This document shows, one piece after another, positions 30,848 to 39,615 of a DNA stretch of 64,000 nt. The stretch comes from Pseudomonas sp. ADAK18 (GTDB taxonomy: Bacteria > Pseudomonadota > Gammaproteobacteria > Pseudomonadales > Pseudomonadaceae). The notes under the pieces are model-generated. The model was not told the DNA's origin. It saw only the letters and a program-made list of their open reading frames with translations, and did no database searches. Location of the stretch: NCBI RefSeq assembly GCF_012935695.1, contig NZ_CP052859.1:4691001-4755000 (forward strand), written 5' to 3'. Within the stretch, counting starts at the first letter, position 1. The number at the start of each line of letters is the position of its first letter. The translations under genes were made by a program, and so were the position numbers.

Positions 30848-32215
30848 TTACTCGAACAAGGCATCCAGCGCCTGCTCCAGACGCGTCACCCCAATCACCT
30901 GCAATCCCGGTGGCGCCTCCTTCGGCGCATTCCCTTTGGGCACGATGGCCCGCTTGAAGCCATGCTTGGCTGCCTCTTTCAAGCGCTCCTGGCCGCTGGG
31001 TACAGGGCGCACTTCACCAGACAGCCCGACTTCGCCAAACACCAGCAAGTCGTGGGGCAGCGGCCGGTTGCGCAGGCTGGACATTACCGCCGCCATCAAT
31101 GCCAGGTCCGAGGCGGTTTCCAACACTTTGACCCCGCCCACCACATTGAGGAACACGTCTTGGTCATGGGTGGGGATCCCGCCGTGGCGGTGTAATACCG
31201 CCAGTAGCATGGCCAGACGATTCTGATCCAGGCCCAAGGTCACGCGGCGCGGGTTGGCCATATGGCTGTCATCCACCAACGCCTGGACTTCCACCAGCAT
31301 CGGCCGGGTGCCTTCCCAGGTTGCCATCACCACACTGCCCGGTACTTCCTCCTGGGCGCGGGTAAGAAAGATCGCCGAAGGGTTGGAGACTTCTTTCAGC
31401 CCCCGGTCAGTCATGGCGAACACACCCAATTCATTGACGGCACCGAAACGATTTTTCACTGCCCGCAGCAAGCGCAACCGCCCGTCAGACTCACCTTCGA
31501 AATACAGCACGGTGTCGACCATGTGCTCCAGCACCCGTGGCCCGGCCAACGCGCCTTCTTTGGTTACATGCCCCACCAGGAAAATCGCCGTACCGCTCTG
31601 TTTCGCGTAACGCACCAGCAACGCCGCACTTTCCCGCACCTGGGACACGCCACCGGGTGCCGATTGCAGTTGCTCGGTGAAGATCGTCTGGATCGAGTCA
31701 ATCACCATGACCTTGGGCTTTTCCAGGCGAGCCGTGGCGATGATGCTTTCAATACAGGTTTCGGTCATGACCCGCAGTTGGTCCTGGGGCAAGCCCAGGC
31801 GACGGGCACGCATGGCCACTTGTTGCTGGGACTCTTCGCCCGTGACGTATAGCGCGGGCATGCGGCTGGCAATGCTGCACAGGGTTTGCAGCAGAATGGT
31901 CGATTTACCGATGCCCGGATCGCCGCCGATCAGCACCACCGACCCGTCCACCAGACCGCCGCCGAGCACCCGATCCAACTCGCTGGAGGCCGTGGAGAAA
32001 CGCGGGATCTCTTCGACGCTGACTTCGGCCAGGGTCTTGATCTGGGTTTGTTGCCCGGTCCAGCCCGAACGACCGCTGGGTGCAGCTGCACCACCGCTTT
32101 CCACCATGGTCTCGGTCAGCGTGTTCCACGCACCGCACTCACTGCACTGGCCGGCCCACTTGGGAAAGGTCGCGCCGCAGTCCGTGCAGCCGTACATGCG
32201 CTTGGCCTTTGCCAT
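30848..32215 (-). CDS. radA: DNA repair protein RadA
   Basis: RadA is a RecA-like hexameric helicase that drives branch migration in recombinational repair. The 455-residue protein has the N-terminal C4 zinc finger (CTDCGATFPKWAGQCSEC), the Walker A GGDPGIGKSTILLQ, the RadA-specific KNRFG motif (AVKNRFGAVNELGVF) and the Lon-like C-terminal domain (DLALMAAVMSSLRNRPLP). The start at 32215 is preceded by GGAGG. It lies just upstream, on the same strand, of nothing close; ankB ends 35 bp before its start, so both may share a transcript. Confidence 0.97.
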   Translation of the reverse strand: MAKAKRMYGCTDCGATFPKWAGQCSECGAWNTLTETMVESGGAAAPSGRSGWTGQQTQIKTLAEVSVEEIPRFSTASSELDRVLGGGLVDGSVVLIGGDPGIGKSTILLQTLCSIASRMPALYVTGEESQQQVAMRARRLGLPQDQLRVMTETCIESIIATARLEKPKVMVIDSIQTIFTEQLQSAPGGVSQVRESAALLVRYAKQSGTAIFLVGHVTKEGALAGPRVLEHMVDTVLYFEGESDGRLRLLRAVKNRFGAVNELGVFAMTDRGLKEVSNPSAIFLTRAQEEVPGSVVMATWEGTRPMLVEVQALVDDSHMANPRRVTLGLDQNRLAMLLAVLHRHGGIPTHDQDVFLNVVGGVKVLETASDLALMAAVMSSLRNRPLPHDLLVFGEVGLSGEVRPVPSGQERLKEAAKHGFKRAIVPKGNAPKEAPPGLQVIGVTRLEQALDALFE

Positions 32216-32250
32216 CCGAGAACCTCCAACCGAAAAACCGCGATGATAGC

Positions 32251-32790
32251 TCAGCGCGGCGCTGCGGTACGGATTTCACCACTGGCCAAGCGTGAGGCAC
32301 TGTTGCCGACCGGATCTTCGGCGTTGAGGTCCGCGCCTTTGGCCTTCAACTCGTCCAGCAGTTCGACCCGTTTAAACAGCCCGGCGTACATGGCTGCCGT
32401 CTGTCCGGCACCGTTGCGCTGATCCGGGTTGCAATCGGCGGCCAGCAACCGCTGGGCGATTTTCAGCTCGCCTTTGAAAATCGCACCCATCAGTGCGGTG
32501 TTGCCTCTTCTGTCCTGCACGCAGGCGTCAGCGCCGGCGGCCAGCAAACGCTCCACGAACGGTGCCTGGCCGTGATAGGCCGCCAGAATCAGCGCCGTGT
32601 AGCCCTTGTCATCCTGGGCATTGAGGGAATAGCCGGCGTCGATAAAGGTGTTGAGCATTTCCACGTCCCCCCGGCGGGCAGCGTCAAAGTAGTAGTCCTG
32701 CAGTTGCGCCTTGACCGCGTCCGGGTCGGGCGTCTCGGCGTGGGCGGCAAAGGCCAGCCACGCCATGAATAAACCGATGTAGATACGCAT
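32251..32790 (-). CDS. ankB: Periplasmic ankyrin-repeat protein AnkB
   Basis: A 179-residue ankyrin protein with a signal peptide (about 1-18, IYIGLFMAWLAFAAHA). Four to five ankyrin repeats follow: DVEMLNTFIDAGYSLNAQDDKGYTALILAAYHGQ, then two similar units with RRGNTALMGA and GAGQTAAMYAG. In P. aeruginosa ankB lies next to katB and is required for full KatB activity under peroxide stress. Here it follows katB after 63 bp on the same strand, the same arrangement, so the same partnership is inferred. Confidence 0.9.
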   Translation of the reverse strand: MRIYIGLFMAWLAFAAHAETPDPDAVKAQLQDYYFDAARRGDVEMLNTFIDAGYSLNAQDDKGYTALILAAYHGQAPFVERLLAAGADACVQDRRGNTALMGAIFKGELKIAQRLLAADCNPDQRNGAGQTAAMYAGLFKRVELLDELKAKGADLNAEDPVGNSASRLASGEIRTAAPR

Positions 32791-32853
32791 GGAATCACTC
32801 CTTCCAAGTGTCGACGCCCAGCTCGAACGCCAGGCGTCGACCGGCTCAAGCCA

Positions 32854-34395
32854 TCAGTCAGTCAACTTTTCCGCCAGCGCTTTCACACGCGTCAAGTCGC
32901 CCTTGGCTACCTTGGTCACACCGGTGCCGTACTCGGGATCAGCCTTATAGAGGAACGACAGGATGATGTGCTTGCTCTCATCATCGGTGGTGGCCAGGGA
33001 GCCGCCGAAGTTGTCGATCAGGTCCTGACGTTCTTTCTTGCTGTAGGAACGGTACAGATCACCGGCCTGCTTGAAATTCTGCTCACGCTGGATCTTCGCC
33101 TGCTGGGTGCTGCCCGACAGGGCCATCTGGCTGTAACGGGCGCTTTGCGGCTCTTCCCGTGGCAGCAGGCGGCTTGGCTGGTAGTTGACGCCGCTGGTGG
33201 TTTTACCGAAGTTCATCGCTCCGTCCTGGTTCCCGTTGTTGACGGTTACCCGTGGGGCGTTGATCGGCAGTTGCAGCGCATTGGCGCCCAGACGGTACAT
33301 CTGCGTATCGGCGTAGGAGAACACGCGGCCTTGTAACAGACGGTCTTCCGACGGTTCGATGCCAGGCACCAGATTGGCCGGGGCCATGGCCACCTGCTCG
33401 GTTTCCTGGAAGACGTTGGCCGGGTTGCGGTTCAGCACCATCTGCCCGACTTTGCGCTCAGGTACGTTAGGCCAGATCTTGGTGGCGTCCAGTGGGTCGA
33501 AATCAAACTTGGCCAGGTCTTCCGGTTTGAGGACTTGCACATACAGGTCCCACTTGGGGAAGTCGCCCTTGTTGATATGGGTGACCAAGTCATTAGTCAT
33601 GTGGCTGTAATCACGACCCTGGACTTCAGTGACCTGTTTAGGGTCCAGGTTCTTGATACCTTGCAGGCTCTTCCAGTGAAACTTGACGTAATGCACTTCA
33701 CCCTTGGCGTTAATCAACTTGTAGGCGTGAACACCGTTGCCGTCCATTTCGCGGTAACTGGCCGGCGTGCCGGAGTCCGAGTACAACTCGGTCAGTGTGC
33801 GAGTGGATTCTGGAACATGGGAGAAGAAGTCGAAACGACGGGAGTCATCGTCCAGGTTAGTACGTGGATCAGGTTTGAAGGCATGCACCATGTCCGGAAA
33901 CTTGATGGCATCACGAATAAAGAAGGTCGGGAAGTTATTGCCTACCAGGTCCCAATTACCTTCTGCGGTATAGAACTTAGTGGCAAAACCGCGAGGATCG
34001 CGCAACGTTTCAGGGGAGTGATTACCGTGAACAACGGCAGAAAACCGTACAAAAACGGGAGTTGCTTCGCCGGCAGCGAAAACCTTGGCTTTGGTCAGGT
34101 CGCTCAAGTTATCGGTGACGGTGAAGGTGCCATGGGCACCGGTACCCCGGGCATGGACCACACGCTCTGGAATACGCTCACGGTCAAAGCGCTGCAGTTT
34201 CTGGATCAGTTGCACGTCTTGAAGTAATACCGGGCCCGTCGCGCCAGCAGTTTGGGAATTCTGATTGTCGCCGACCGCCGCGCCATTATCGCGGGTGAGG
34301 TTAGCCGCGTGTACCGACAGAGAAAGCAGGCTGGCGGTGACGATGAACAGTACATGTCGTGCAGCAATAGGCCCGCGGTTAATAGGGTCTTTCAT
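32854..34395 (-). CDS. katB: Periplasmic/inducible haem catalase KatB
   Basis: A monofunctional haem catalase of 513 residues, the same length as recalled P. aeruginosa KatB. An N-terminal signal peptide (about 8-30, HVLFIVTASLLSLSVHAA) directs export. The catalytic His lies in RIPERVVHARGTGAHG, the active-site Asn region in DPRGFATKFYTAEGNWDLVGNN, and the proximal haem Tyr in RVFSYADTQMYRLG. GAGGA precedes the ATG at 34395. It heads katB-ankB and is expected to be peroxide-induced through OxyR in relatives; no clear OxyR site was located. Confidence 0.95.
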   Translation of the reverse strand: MKDPINRGPIAARHVLFIVTASLLSLSVHAANLTRDNGAAVGDNQNSQTAGATGPVLLQDVQLIQKLQRFDRERIPERVVHARGTGAHGTFTVTDNLSDLTKAKVFAAGEATPVFVRFSAVVHGNHSPETLRDPRGFATKFYTAEGNWDLVGNNFPTFFIRDAIKFPDMVHAFKPDPRTNLDDDSRRFDFFSHVPESTRTLTELYSDSGTPASYREMDGNGVHAYKLINAKGEVHYVKFHWKSLQGIKNLDPKQVTEVQGRDYSHMTNDLVTHINKGDFPKWDLYVQVLKPEDLAKFDFDPLDATKIWPNVPERKVGQMVLNRNPANVFQETEQVAMAPANLVPGIEPSEDRLLQGRVFSYADTQMYRLGANALQLPINAPRVTVNNGNQDGAMNFGKTTSGVNYQPSRLLPREEPQSARYSQMALSGSTQQAKIQREQNFKQAGDLYRSYSKKERQDLIDNFGGSLATTDDESKHIILSFLYKADPEYGTGVTKVAKGDLTRVKALAEKLTD

Positions 34396-34682
34396 CGGGG
34401 TGTCCTCTAGTTTTTTTAATGCACATTGAGTTGTGCTTGCTAGAGGCTAGTGACCCGCGGGTCAGAATATAAATAGAAAACCCGTACCGACCCGATTAAG
34501 AAAATAGCGTGGCAAATACCTGAAATAGCGGGTATTTCGCGCGCGATTGATGGCACTTTGAAAACTATTTACGATTTAATGTGTCGATAAAGTCGAACAA
34601 TGTTAGCAGTTGTGTCGCGCAAGCCGTGCAAGACTGACTTACACTGTTCCCACCTCATCTCAACTGTAACAAGGAATAACCT
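34396..34682. other. katB-mscL divergent intergenic region
   Basis: An AT-richer stretch with two symmetric elements: the perfect palindrome GACCCGCGGGTC at 34451-34462, 56 bp upstream of katB, and an AAATACC/GGTATTT stem near 34514-34537. No gene is seen. Confidence 0.5.
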
Positions 34683-35096
34683 ATGGGCGTGATCAGTGAG
34701 TTCAAGGCCTTCGCGGTCAAAGGTAATGTGGTCGACATGGCCGTCGGTATTATCATCGGCGCCGCCTTCGGCAAAGTTGTATCTTCCTTTGTAGGCGACG
34801 TGGTGATGCCCCCAATCGGTCTGCTGATCGGCGGGGTGAATTTTGGTGATCTGGCGGTGACGCTCAAGGCAGCCCAAGGCGATGTGCCTGCGGTGGTCCT
34901 GGCGTACGGCAAATTCATCCAGAGCATCATCGACTTTTTGATCATCGCGTTTGCGATCTTCATGGGGATCAAGGCCATCAACCGCCTCAAGCGCGAAGAG
35001 GCCGTGGCGCCTAGCGAGCCGCCGGCTCCGACCAAGGAAGAAGAGCTGCTGGGGGAGATCCGCGATCTGCTCAAGGCACAGAACAGCAAGCCCTGA
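34683..35096 (+). CDS. mscL: Large-conductance mechanosensitive channel MscL
   Basis: MscL opens under high membrane tension and releases solutes during hypo-osmotic shock. The 137 residues show the N-terminal amphipathic helix ([20 protein letters not shown]), TM1 ([21 protein letters not shown]), TM2 ([21 protein letters not shown]) and the charged C-terminal bundle ending KAQNSKP. AAGGA lies upstream of the ATG. The adjacent bidirectional terminator is shared with fpr. Confidence 0.97.
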   Translation: MGVISEFKAFAVKGNVVDMAVGIIIGAAFGKVVSSFVGDVVMPPIGLLIGGVNFGDLAVTLKAAQGDVPAVVLAYGKFIQSIIDFLIIAFAIFMGIKAINRLKREEAVAPSEPPAPTKEEELLGEIRDLLKAQNSKP

Positions 35097-35112
35097 TAAA
35101 TGGGCAAGCAGA

Positions 35113-35142
35113 AAGAAGGCGCCTCTCGGGGCGCCTTTTTCT
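35113..35142. terminator. Bidirectional terminator of mscL and fpr
   Basis: AAGGCGCC and GGCGCCTT form an 8-bp stem around TCTCGG with a T run after it on the plus strand and a T-rich tract on the minus strand (complement of GAAAGAA). Confidence 0.85.
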
Positions 35143-35918
35143 TACCAGTAGTTTTCCACGGCCACCTGCCCCGGGCGCCGGGTCAAACTCAACTGCATGT
35201 CCCGTTGTTTGAGCATCTGGCGCGTGTCATCAATCATCTGCGGGTTGCCGCAAATCATCACCCGGGAATGCTCGGGTGTCAGTTCAACACCGGCGGCCCG
35301 CTCCAACTCACCACTTTCGATCAAGGCGGTGATCCGCTCATTCAGCGCTCCCGGGTGCTGTTCGCGGGTGACAATCGGAATGTAAGTGAGTTTATGGGCG
35401 TGCTCGGCCAAGTAGTCACGCTCACCTAGTTCATGGATGAGCGATTGATAGGCCAGTTCCCTGGCTTCCCGCGCGCTGTAGACCAAAATGATCCGCTCAA
35501 ACTTCTCCCAGACTTCAAAGTCCTGCAGGATCGATAGAAAAGGCGCTACCCCAGTGCCGGTCCCCAGCATCCACAAGTCCCGGCCATCGACAAAGCGGTC
35601 CAGCGTCAAGAAACCAGTGGCTTGGCGCTCCACCAGCACGGTATCGCCTTCGCGCAAGCGGCTCAGCTCACTGGTGAACTCCCCGCCGGGTACGACGATA
35701 GAGAAGAAATCCAGGTGTTCATCAAAAGGCGAGGACACGACGGAGTAGGCCCGCCACACAATGCTGCCATCGGCCTTGATCACCCCTAGACGCACAAACT
35801 GGCCGGCCCGAAAACGAAAGCCAGGATCCCGGGTAGTGCGCAGGGTAAATAGGCTGGGGGTCAGCGATTGCACATCGAGCAAGGTCTGGCGTGTGTATTT
35901 TTCAGCACTGGCCGTCAT
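35142..35918 (-). CDS. fpr: Ferredoxin/flavodoxin-NADP+ reductase
   Basis: A 258-residue FNR-type flavoenzyme. FAD contacts are in WRAYSVVSSPFDEHLDFFSIVVPGGEFTSEL; the NADP(H) site is LWMLGTGTGVAPFLSIL; the C-terminal ENYW matches bacterial subclass I Fpr enzymes. In pseudomonads Fpr helps oxidative-stress defence and haem/iron mobilisation, and is controlled by FinR in P. putida. The ATG at 35918 (MTASAEKYTRQ) has GGAG at a 6-bp spacing; an in-frame ATG at 35930 is less well placed. Confidence 0.93.
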   Translation of the reverse strand: MTASAEKYTRQTLLDVQSLTPSLFTLRTTRDPGFRFRAGQFVRLGVIKADGSIVWRAYSVVSSPFDEHLDFFSIVVPGGEFTSELSRLREGDTVLVERQATGFLTLDRFVDGRDLWMLGTGTGVAPFLSILQDFEVWEKFERIILVYSAREARELAYQSLIHELGERDYLAEHAHKLTYIPIVTREQHPGALNERITALIESGELERAAGVELTPEHSRVMICGNPQMIDDTRQMLKQRDMQLSLTRRPGQVAVENYW

Positions 35919-36365
35919 GAGGGACTCCATTTTACAGATGCCCCTAGTGTCCCTCAAACCAGCGCATGGAAACACCGGCGGTTTGTAGTGACATCGCCGT
36001 GGGCAAAACCTGCCCCTGCTGTCATTTTTTACTTATTCAACAAATCTGCCGGAGTGGCCATTTAATTGCACCACTAACTATTTAGCTATCGAGCAGCCTT
36101 CAAGCAAGTTATTAGGCGAGGGAATCAACCCGCCATTAAGGCTTATTAATTAATACCAAATAATTGAAAACCAAATGAAAAATCGTTCACCACCGAATAT
36201 TACTTGTACATCCCACCCAAAAATGTACAGCAAGACATACCAAACATCACTAAACATGGAGAAAATTTTACTTTCGCCAAGCAGTCCATGTCCTACACTC
36301 TTTTCCGTGCCGAACTGGGATCCCGGACGTACCCAGGCTACAGCAAGACTCATGGAGATTTACCA
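35919..36365. other. AT-rich spacer between fpr and the LuxR solo
   Basis: About 450 bp with many A/T tracts, for example TTATTAATTAATACC around 36143. Only the lux-box-like repeat is notable; no gene is supported. Confidence 0.5.
36315..36336. promoter_or_regulatory. Lux-box-like inverted repeat
   Basis: CTGGG and CCCAG form the ends of a 22-bp imperfect inverted repeat, 29 bp before the LuxR-solo ATG. Length and end sequence resemble lux boxes, but the inner positions are weak. Confidence 0.35.
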
Positions 36366-37076
36366 ATGGCCAACTGGCGAGATACCCGTCTACCCAAGCT
36401 GGAAGATGAAAGCGAAATAACCAGCACCTTTGAAGCAGCCCTTAACATCACTTATGAGCTCGACTTCCAATACTGTGCGTTTACGATGAGCTCTCACCAC
36501 CCTCAAAATCAAATAAAACCTATTTACATCAACAACTACCCAAATGAATGGAACACACTTTACAAACAAGAGAATTACTTCGAACTGGACCCTGTAGTTG
36601 CTCATTGCAAGCGTTGTGTATTACCGATTATCTGGGAAGAGAAAGCATTTTCTGCCGTTCCGGACTTATGGTGCCATGCCCAATCCCACGGGTTGAATTT
36701 CGGCTGGACCCAGGCCGTCCATGATTTCCAGGGTGTATTCAGCATGTTGACCTTGGGGCGTAAATCCGGCCCCGTCAGTCCCGAAGAACTTTACGAAAAA
36801 GCAGGTCAGGTCCTTTGGATATGCCACGCCATGCATGCGGTGGTGGCACAAAAGTTCGCCGAAAAGCCTCCTGTTCGCCCTGCCAGCACACTGACACCAC
36901 GCGAGACCGAAGTCTTGCAATGGTCGGCGCTGGGCAAAACCGCAGCCGATATCGCCCAGATTCTTTGCCTGTCCGAACGCACCGTCGGCTTCCATATCAG
37001 CAGTTCGATGAAAAAACTGGGCGTCAATAACAAGATTGCTGCCGTAATGACGGCGGTAAAAGCCGGACTGTTTTAA
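36366..37076 (+). CDS. ppoR: LuxR-type AHL-responsive solo regulator, PpoR-like
   Basis: The 236-residue regulator has an N-terminal autoinducer domain and a C-terminal HTH (LTPRETEVLQWSALGKTAADIA to RTVGFHISSSMKKLGV). The AHL-binding residues follow TraR numbering: W57 and Y61 in EWNTLYKQ, D70-P71 in ELDPVV, and W85 in PIIWEEKAF, with the usual G-rich stretch after it. GGAG at 36354 sets the ATG at 36366; the frame runs upstream to 36204, but that part is AT-rich and not LuxR-like. No luxI lies in the window. By recalled synteny (mscL-fpr-luxR-methyltransferase) it matches PpoR of P. putida. Confidence 0.8.
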   Translation: MANWRDTRLPKLEDESEITSTFEAALNITYELDFQYCAFTMSSHHPQNQIKPIYINNYPNEWNTLYKQENYFELDPVVAHCKRCVLPIIWEEKAFSAVPDLWCHAQSHGLNFGWTQAVHDFQGVFSMLTLGRKSGPVSPEELYEKAGQVLWICHAMHAVVAQKFAEKPPVRPASTLTPRETEVLQWSALGKTAADIAQILCLSERTVGFHISSSMKKLGVNNKIAAVMTAVKAGLF

Positions 37077-37238
37077 GCCGGGTAAAAAACACCGAATGTA
37101 ATCCACCCGAAAAAAAAGTAACATTTACGATCAGTTCTGAGCGATGGCGCGGGCCTCCACCGCCCGCGCCGCAGTTCACTCAGATGGTTCCTCATGTCAC
37201 CTGTGGAACACCCCTCGATTACCCAGAGCTCCCCCGCC

Positions 37239-38363
37239 ATGCCCCTGCTCGACAGCCCCTTCGCCCAACTCGATCTGATCCGCCAGCCAGAGCAACAAAA
37301 TGAGCCGTTGCAAGCCTTTGACGCGGCCGATGAGTACTTGCTCAACTACTTGGCGGAGCAACAGCCGCCCCTCGCAACCCGCGTGCTGGTGCTCAATGAC
37401 AGCTTCGGCGCACTGGCAGCCAGTCTCGAAGGGCGGGTACAGGTGACCTCCAGTGGCGATTCGGTCCTTGGTGCCCAGGCTCTGGAGAAGAATCTGGTGC
37501 GCAATGGCAGGGCGTTTGACGCCGTGTCGATGGTGCCGGCCAGCCAGACGCCCACCGGGCCCTTCGATCGCGTGCTGATCCGCGTACCAAAAACCCTGGC
37601 CTTGCTGGAGGAGCAACTGATTCGCCTGCAAGGCCAACTGGCGCCAGGTGCACAAGTGATCGCCGCAGCCATGGTCAAACACCTGCCTCGAGCAGCCGGT
37701 GAGTTGCTGGAACGTTACATCGGGCCAATGCACGCCTCTCTGGCGGTGAAAAAAGCCCGCCTGCTGATCGCCACCCAGGCTGAGCGGCCTCAGGCGGTGT
37801 CGCCCTACCCCACCCGCTATCACCTGGAAACACCGGCCATCGAGTTACTCAACCACGCCAACGTGTTTTGCCGCGAAGGGCTGGACATCGGCACCCGGGC
37901 CTTCCTGCCATACTTGCCGCAAAACCTGGGCACCGCCCGGGTTGCGGACCTGGGCTGCGGCAACGGTGTACTGGCGATTGCCAGTGCGCTGCAAAACCCT
38001 GACGCGCACTACACCCTGGTGGACGAGTCGTTCATGGCTGTGCAGTCTGCCGCCGAAAACTGGCGAGCGGCGCTGGGTGAGCGGGAGGTAGTGATTCGTC
38101 CCGGCGATGGCCTGGCCGATCAGGAGCCGCAATCGCTGGACGTGATCCTGTGCAACCCGCCCTTCCACCAACAGCAGGTAGTGGGGGACTTCCTGGCCTG
38201 GCGTATGTTCCAGCAGGCCCGCGAAGCCCTGGTGGTTGGCGGTGCGTTGTATATCGTGGGCAACCGTCACCTGAGTTATCACAGCAAGTTGGCGCGATTG
38301 TTCCGGGGTGTCGAACAAGTGGCCGCCACGCCGAAGTTCGTGATCCTCAAAGCCCGAAAATGA
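37239..38363 (+). CDS. rlmG: 23S rRNA (guanine-N2) methyltransferase RlmG
   Basis: A 374-residue SAM-dependent methyltransferase of the RsmC/RlmG group, predicted to modify G1835 of 23S rRNA. The N-terminal non-catalytic domain (about 1-180) shows LNDSFGALAASL; the C-terminal catalytic domain has SAM motif VADLGCGNGVLAIASAL and the NPPF motif in LCNPPFHQQQVV. The start MPLLDSPFAQLDLIRQP at 37239 matches relatives; an in-frame ATG at 37194 would add 15 residues. Neither has a strong Shine-Dalgarno. Confidence 0.9.
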   Translation: MPLLDSPFAQLDLIRQPEQQNEPLQAFDAADEYLLNYLAEQQPPLATRVLVLNDSFGALAASLEGRVQVTSSGDSVLGAQALEKNLVRNGRAFDAVSMVPASQTPTGPFDRVLIRVPKTLALLEEQLIRLQGQLAPGAQVIAAAMVKHLPRAAGELLERYIGPMHASLAVKKARLLIATQAERPQAVSPYPTRYHLETPAIELLNHANVFCREGLDIGTRAFLPYLPQNLGTARVADLGCGNGVLAIASALQNPDAHYTLVDESFMAVQSAAENWRAALGEREVVIRPGDGLADQEPQSLDVILCNPPFHQQQVVGDFLAWRMFQQAREALVVGGALYIVGNRHLSYHSKLARLFRGVEQVAATPKFVILKARK

Positions 38364-38365
38364 AG

Positions 38366-38391
38366 CAAAAAAAACCCTCCGTGAGGAGGGT
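38366..38391 (-). terminator. cio operon intrinsic terminator
   Basis: On the minus strand ACCCTCC and GGAGGGT form a 7-bp stem (38374-38391) followed by eight T (complement of the A run at 38366-38373). It ends cioAB transcription just 3' of rlmG. Confidence 0.88.
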
Positions 38392-38426
38392 CATAAAGCC
38401 GTGCTGCAAGGCGACGGGATGGGATG

Positions 38427-38594
38427 TCAGTGGGTGGTCAGGCCCGCTGCGTTCATGAACATGCGCATCAGGCTGGCCACCACGAACAGGGCCAGGACGC
38501 TGCCGGTCCAGATCATCGCCAGCCAGCCCAGACGCTGCCAGAGCGGCTTTTTCTCGGCCTGTTCGATGTCGTGCAACGAAGGTTTGCCGGACAT
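38427..38594 (-). CDS. DUF2474-type small oxidase accessory peptide (CydX-like)
   Basis: A 55-residue peptide, short enough to be missed by length filters. It reads MSGKPSLHDIEQAEKKPLWQ then RLGWLAMIWTGSVLALFVV, ending MNAAGLTTH: a charged N-terminus followed by one membrane helix. GGAGG lies before the ATG at 38594 and the gene is 12 bp after cioB, so the three genes are one operon. DUF2474 peptides follow cyanide-insensitive oxidase genes and are thought to act like CydX in stabilising the bd complex; this is family inference. Confidence 0.85.
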   Translation of the reverse strand: MSGKPSLHDIEQAEKKPLWQRLGWLAMIWTGSVLALFVVASLMRMFMNAAGLTTH

Positions 38595-38606
38595 GAATCA
38601 ATCCTC

Positions 38607-39614
38607 CTAGTGATAACCGTCTTCGTGGGTGACCTTGCCGCGGAACACGTAGTAGCTCCAGAAGGTGTAACCCAGGATGAACGGGATGATGAACAGCGTC
38701 CCCACCAGCATGAAGCCTTGGCTCTGCGGTGGTGCGGCGGCGTCCCAGATCGAGATAGACGGTGGCACGATGTTCGGCCACAGGCTGATGCCCAAGCCGC
38801 TATAGCCGAGGAAGATCAGCACCAGCGTCAGCAGGAACGGCGTGTAGTGGGCGTTGCGAGCCACGGCACGAATCAGTCCGTACAGGGTCACCAGCACTAG
38901 GATCGGCACCGGCAAGAACCAGAACAGGTTCGGCAAGGTGAACCAGCGCGAAGCGATTTCCGGGTGGGCCAGTGGCGTCCAGATGCTGACGATGCCAATC
39001 ACCGCCAACAATACGAACGACAACGGACGCGCCAAGTCATGCATCTGCAACTGCAACTTGCCTTCGGTCTTCATGATCAGCCAGGTGCAACCCAGCAACG
39101 CATACGCCACGATCAGCGCCACACCGCAAAACAGGGTAAACGGCGTGAGCCAGTCCAGAGAGCCACCGGCAAACTGGCGGTTGACCACTGGAATGCCGTC
39201 GATAAACGCCCCCAATGCAACGCCCTGAAAGAACGTCGCCGTCAGCGAGCCGCCGATAAAAGCCTTGTCCCACAGGTGACGTTTGTCGTCCTTGGCCTTG
39301 AAGCGAAACTCAAAGGCCACGCCCCGGAAGATCAACCCGATCAGCATCAGGATCAGCGGGAGGTACAGCGCCGAAAGCACGACCGAGTAGGCCAGCGGGA
39401 AGGCCCCGAACAGTGCCGCGCCCCCCAGTACCAGCCACGTTTCGTTGCCGTCCCAGACGGGAGCGACGGTGTTCATCATTACGTCACGGTCGGTCTTGCC
39501 CGGGATAAACGGAAAGAGAATCCCGATTCCCAGGTCAAAACCATCCATGACCACATACATCATGACGCCGAAGATGATGATCACGGCCCAGATCAGTGGA
39601 AGATCAATACCCAT
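38607..39614 (-). CDS. cioB: Cyanide-insensitive terminal oxidase subunit II
   Basis: A 335-residue CydB-family subunit with eight to nine membrane helices. The N-terminal MGIDLPLIWAVIIIFGVMMYVVMDGFDLGIGILFPF is typical of CydB/CioB, as is GNETWLVLGGAALFGAFPLAYS. It forms the heterodimeric quinol oxidase with CioA. The spacing to cioA is a single base, indicating translational coupling. Confidence 0.95.
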   Translation of the reverse strand: MGIDLPLIWAVIIIFGVMMYVVMDGFDLGIGILFPFIPGKTDRDVMMNTVAPVWDGNETWLVLGGAALFGAFPLAYSVVLSALYLPLILMLIGLIFRGVAFEFRFKAKDDKRHLWDKAFIGGSLTATFFQGVALGAFIDGIPVVNRQFAGGSLDWLTPFTLFCGVALIVAYALLGCTWLIMKTEGKLQLQMHDLARPLSFVLLAVIGIVSIWTPLAHPEIASRWFTLPNLFWFLPVPILVLVTLYGLIRAVARNAHYTPFLLTLVLIFLGYSGLGISLWPNIVPPSISIWDAAAPPQSQGFMLVGTLFIIPFILGYTFWSYYVFRGKVTHEDGYH

Positions 39615-39615
39615 C

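Noticed and set aside
36204..36365. Upstream open extension of the LuxR-solo frame
   Set aside because: AT-rich, unlike LuxR N-termini, and it would swallow the Shine-Dalgarno and the lux-box-like repeat.
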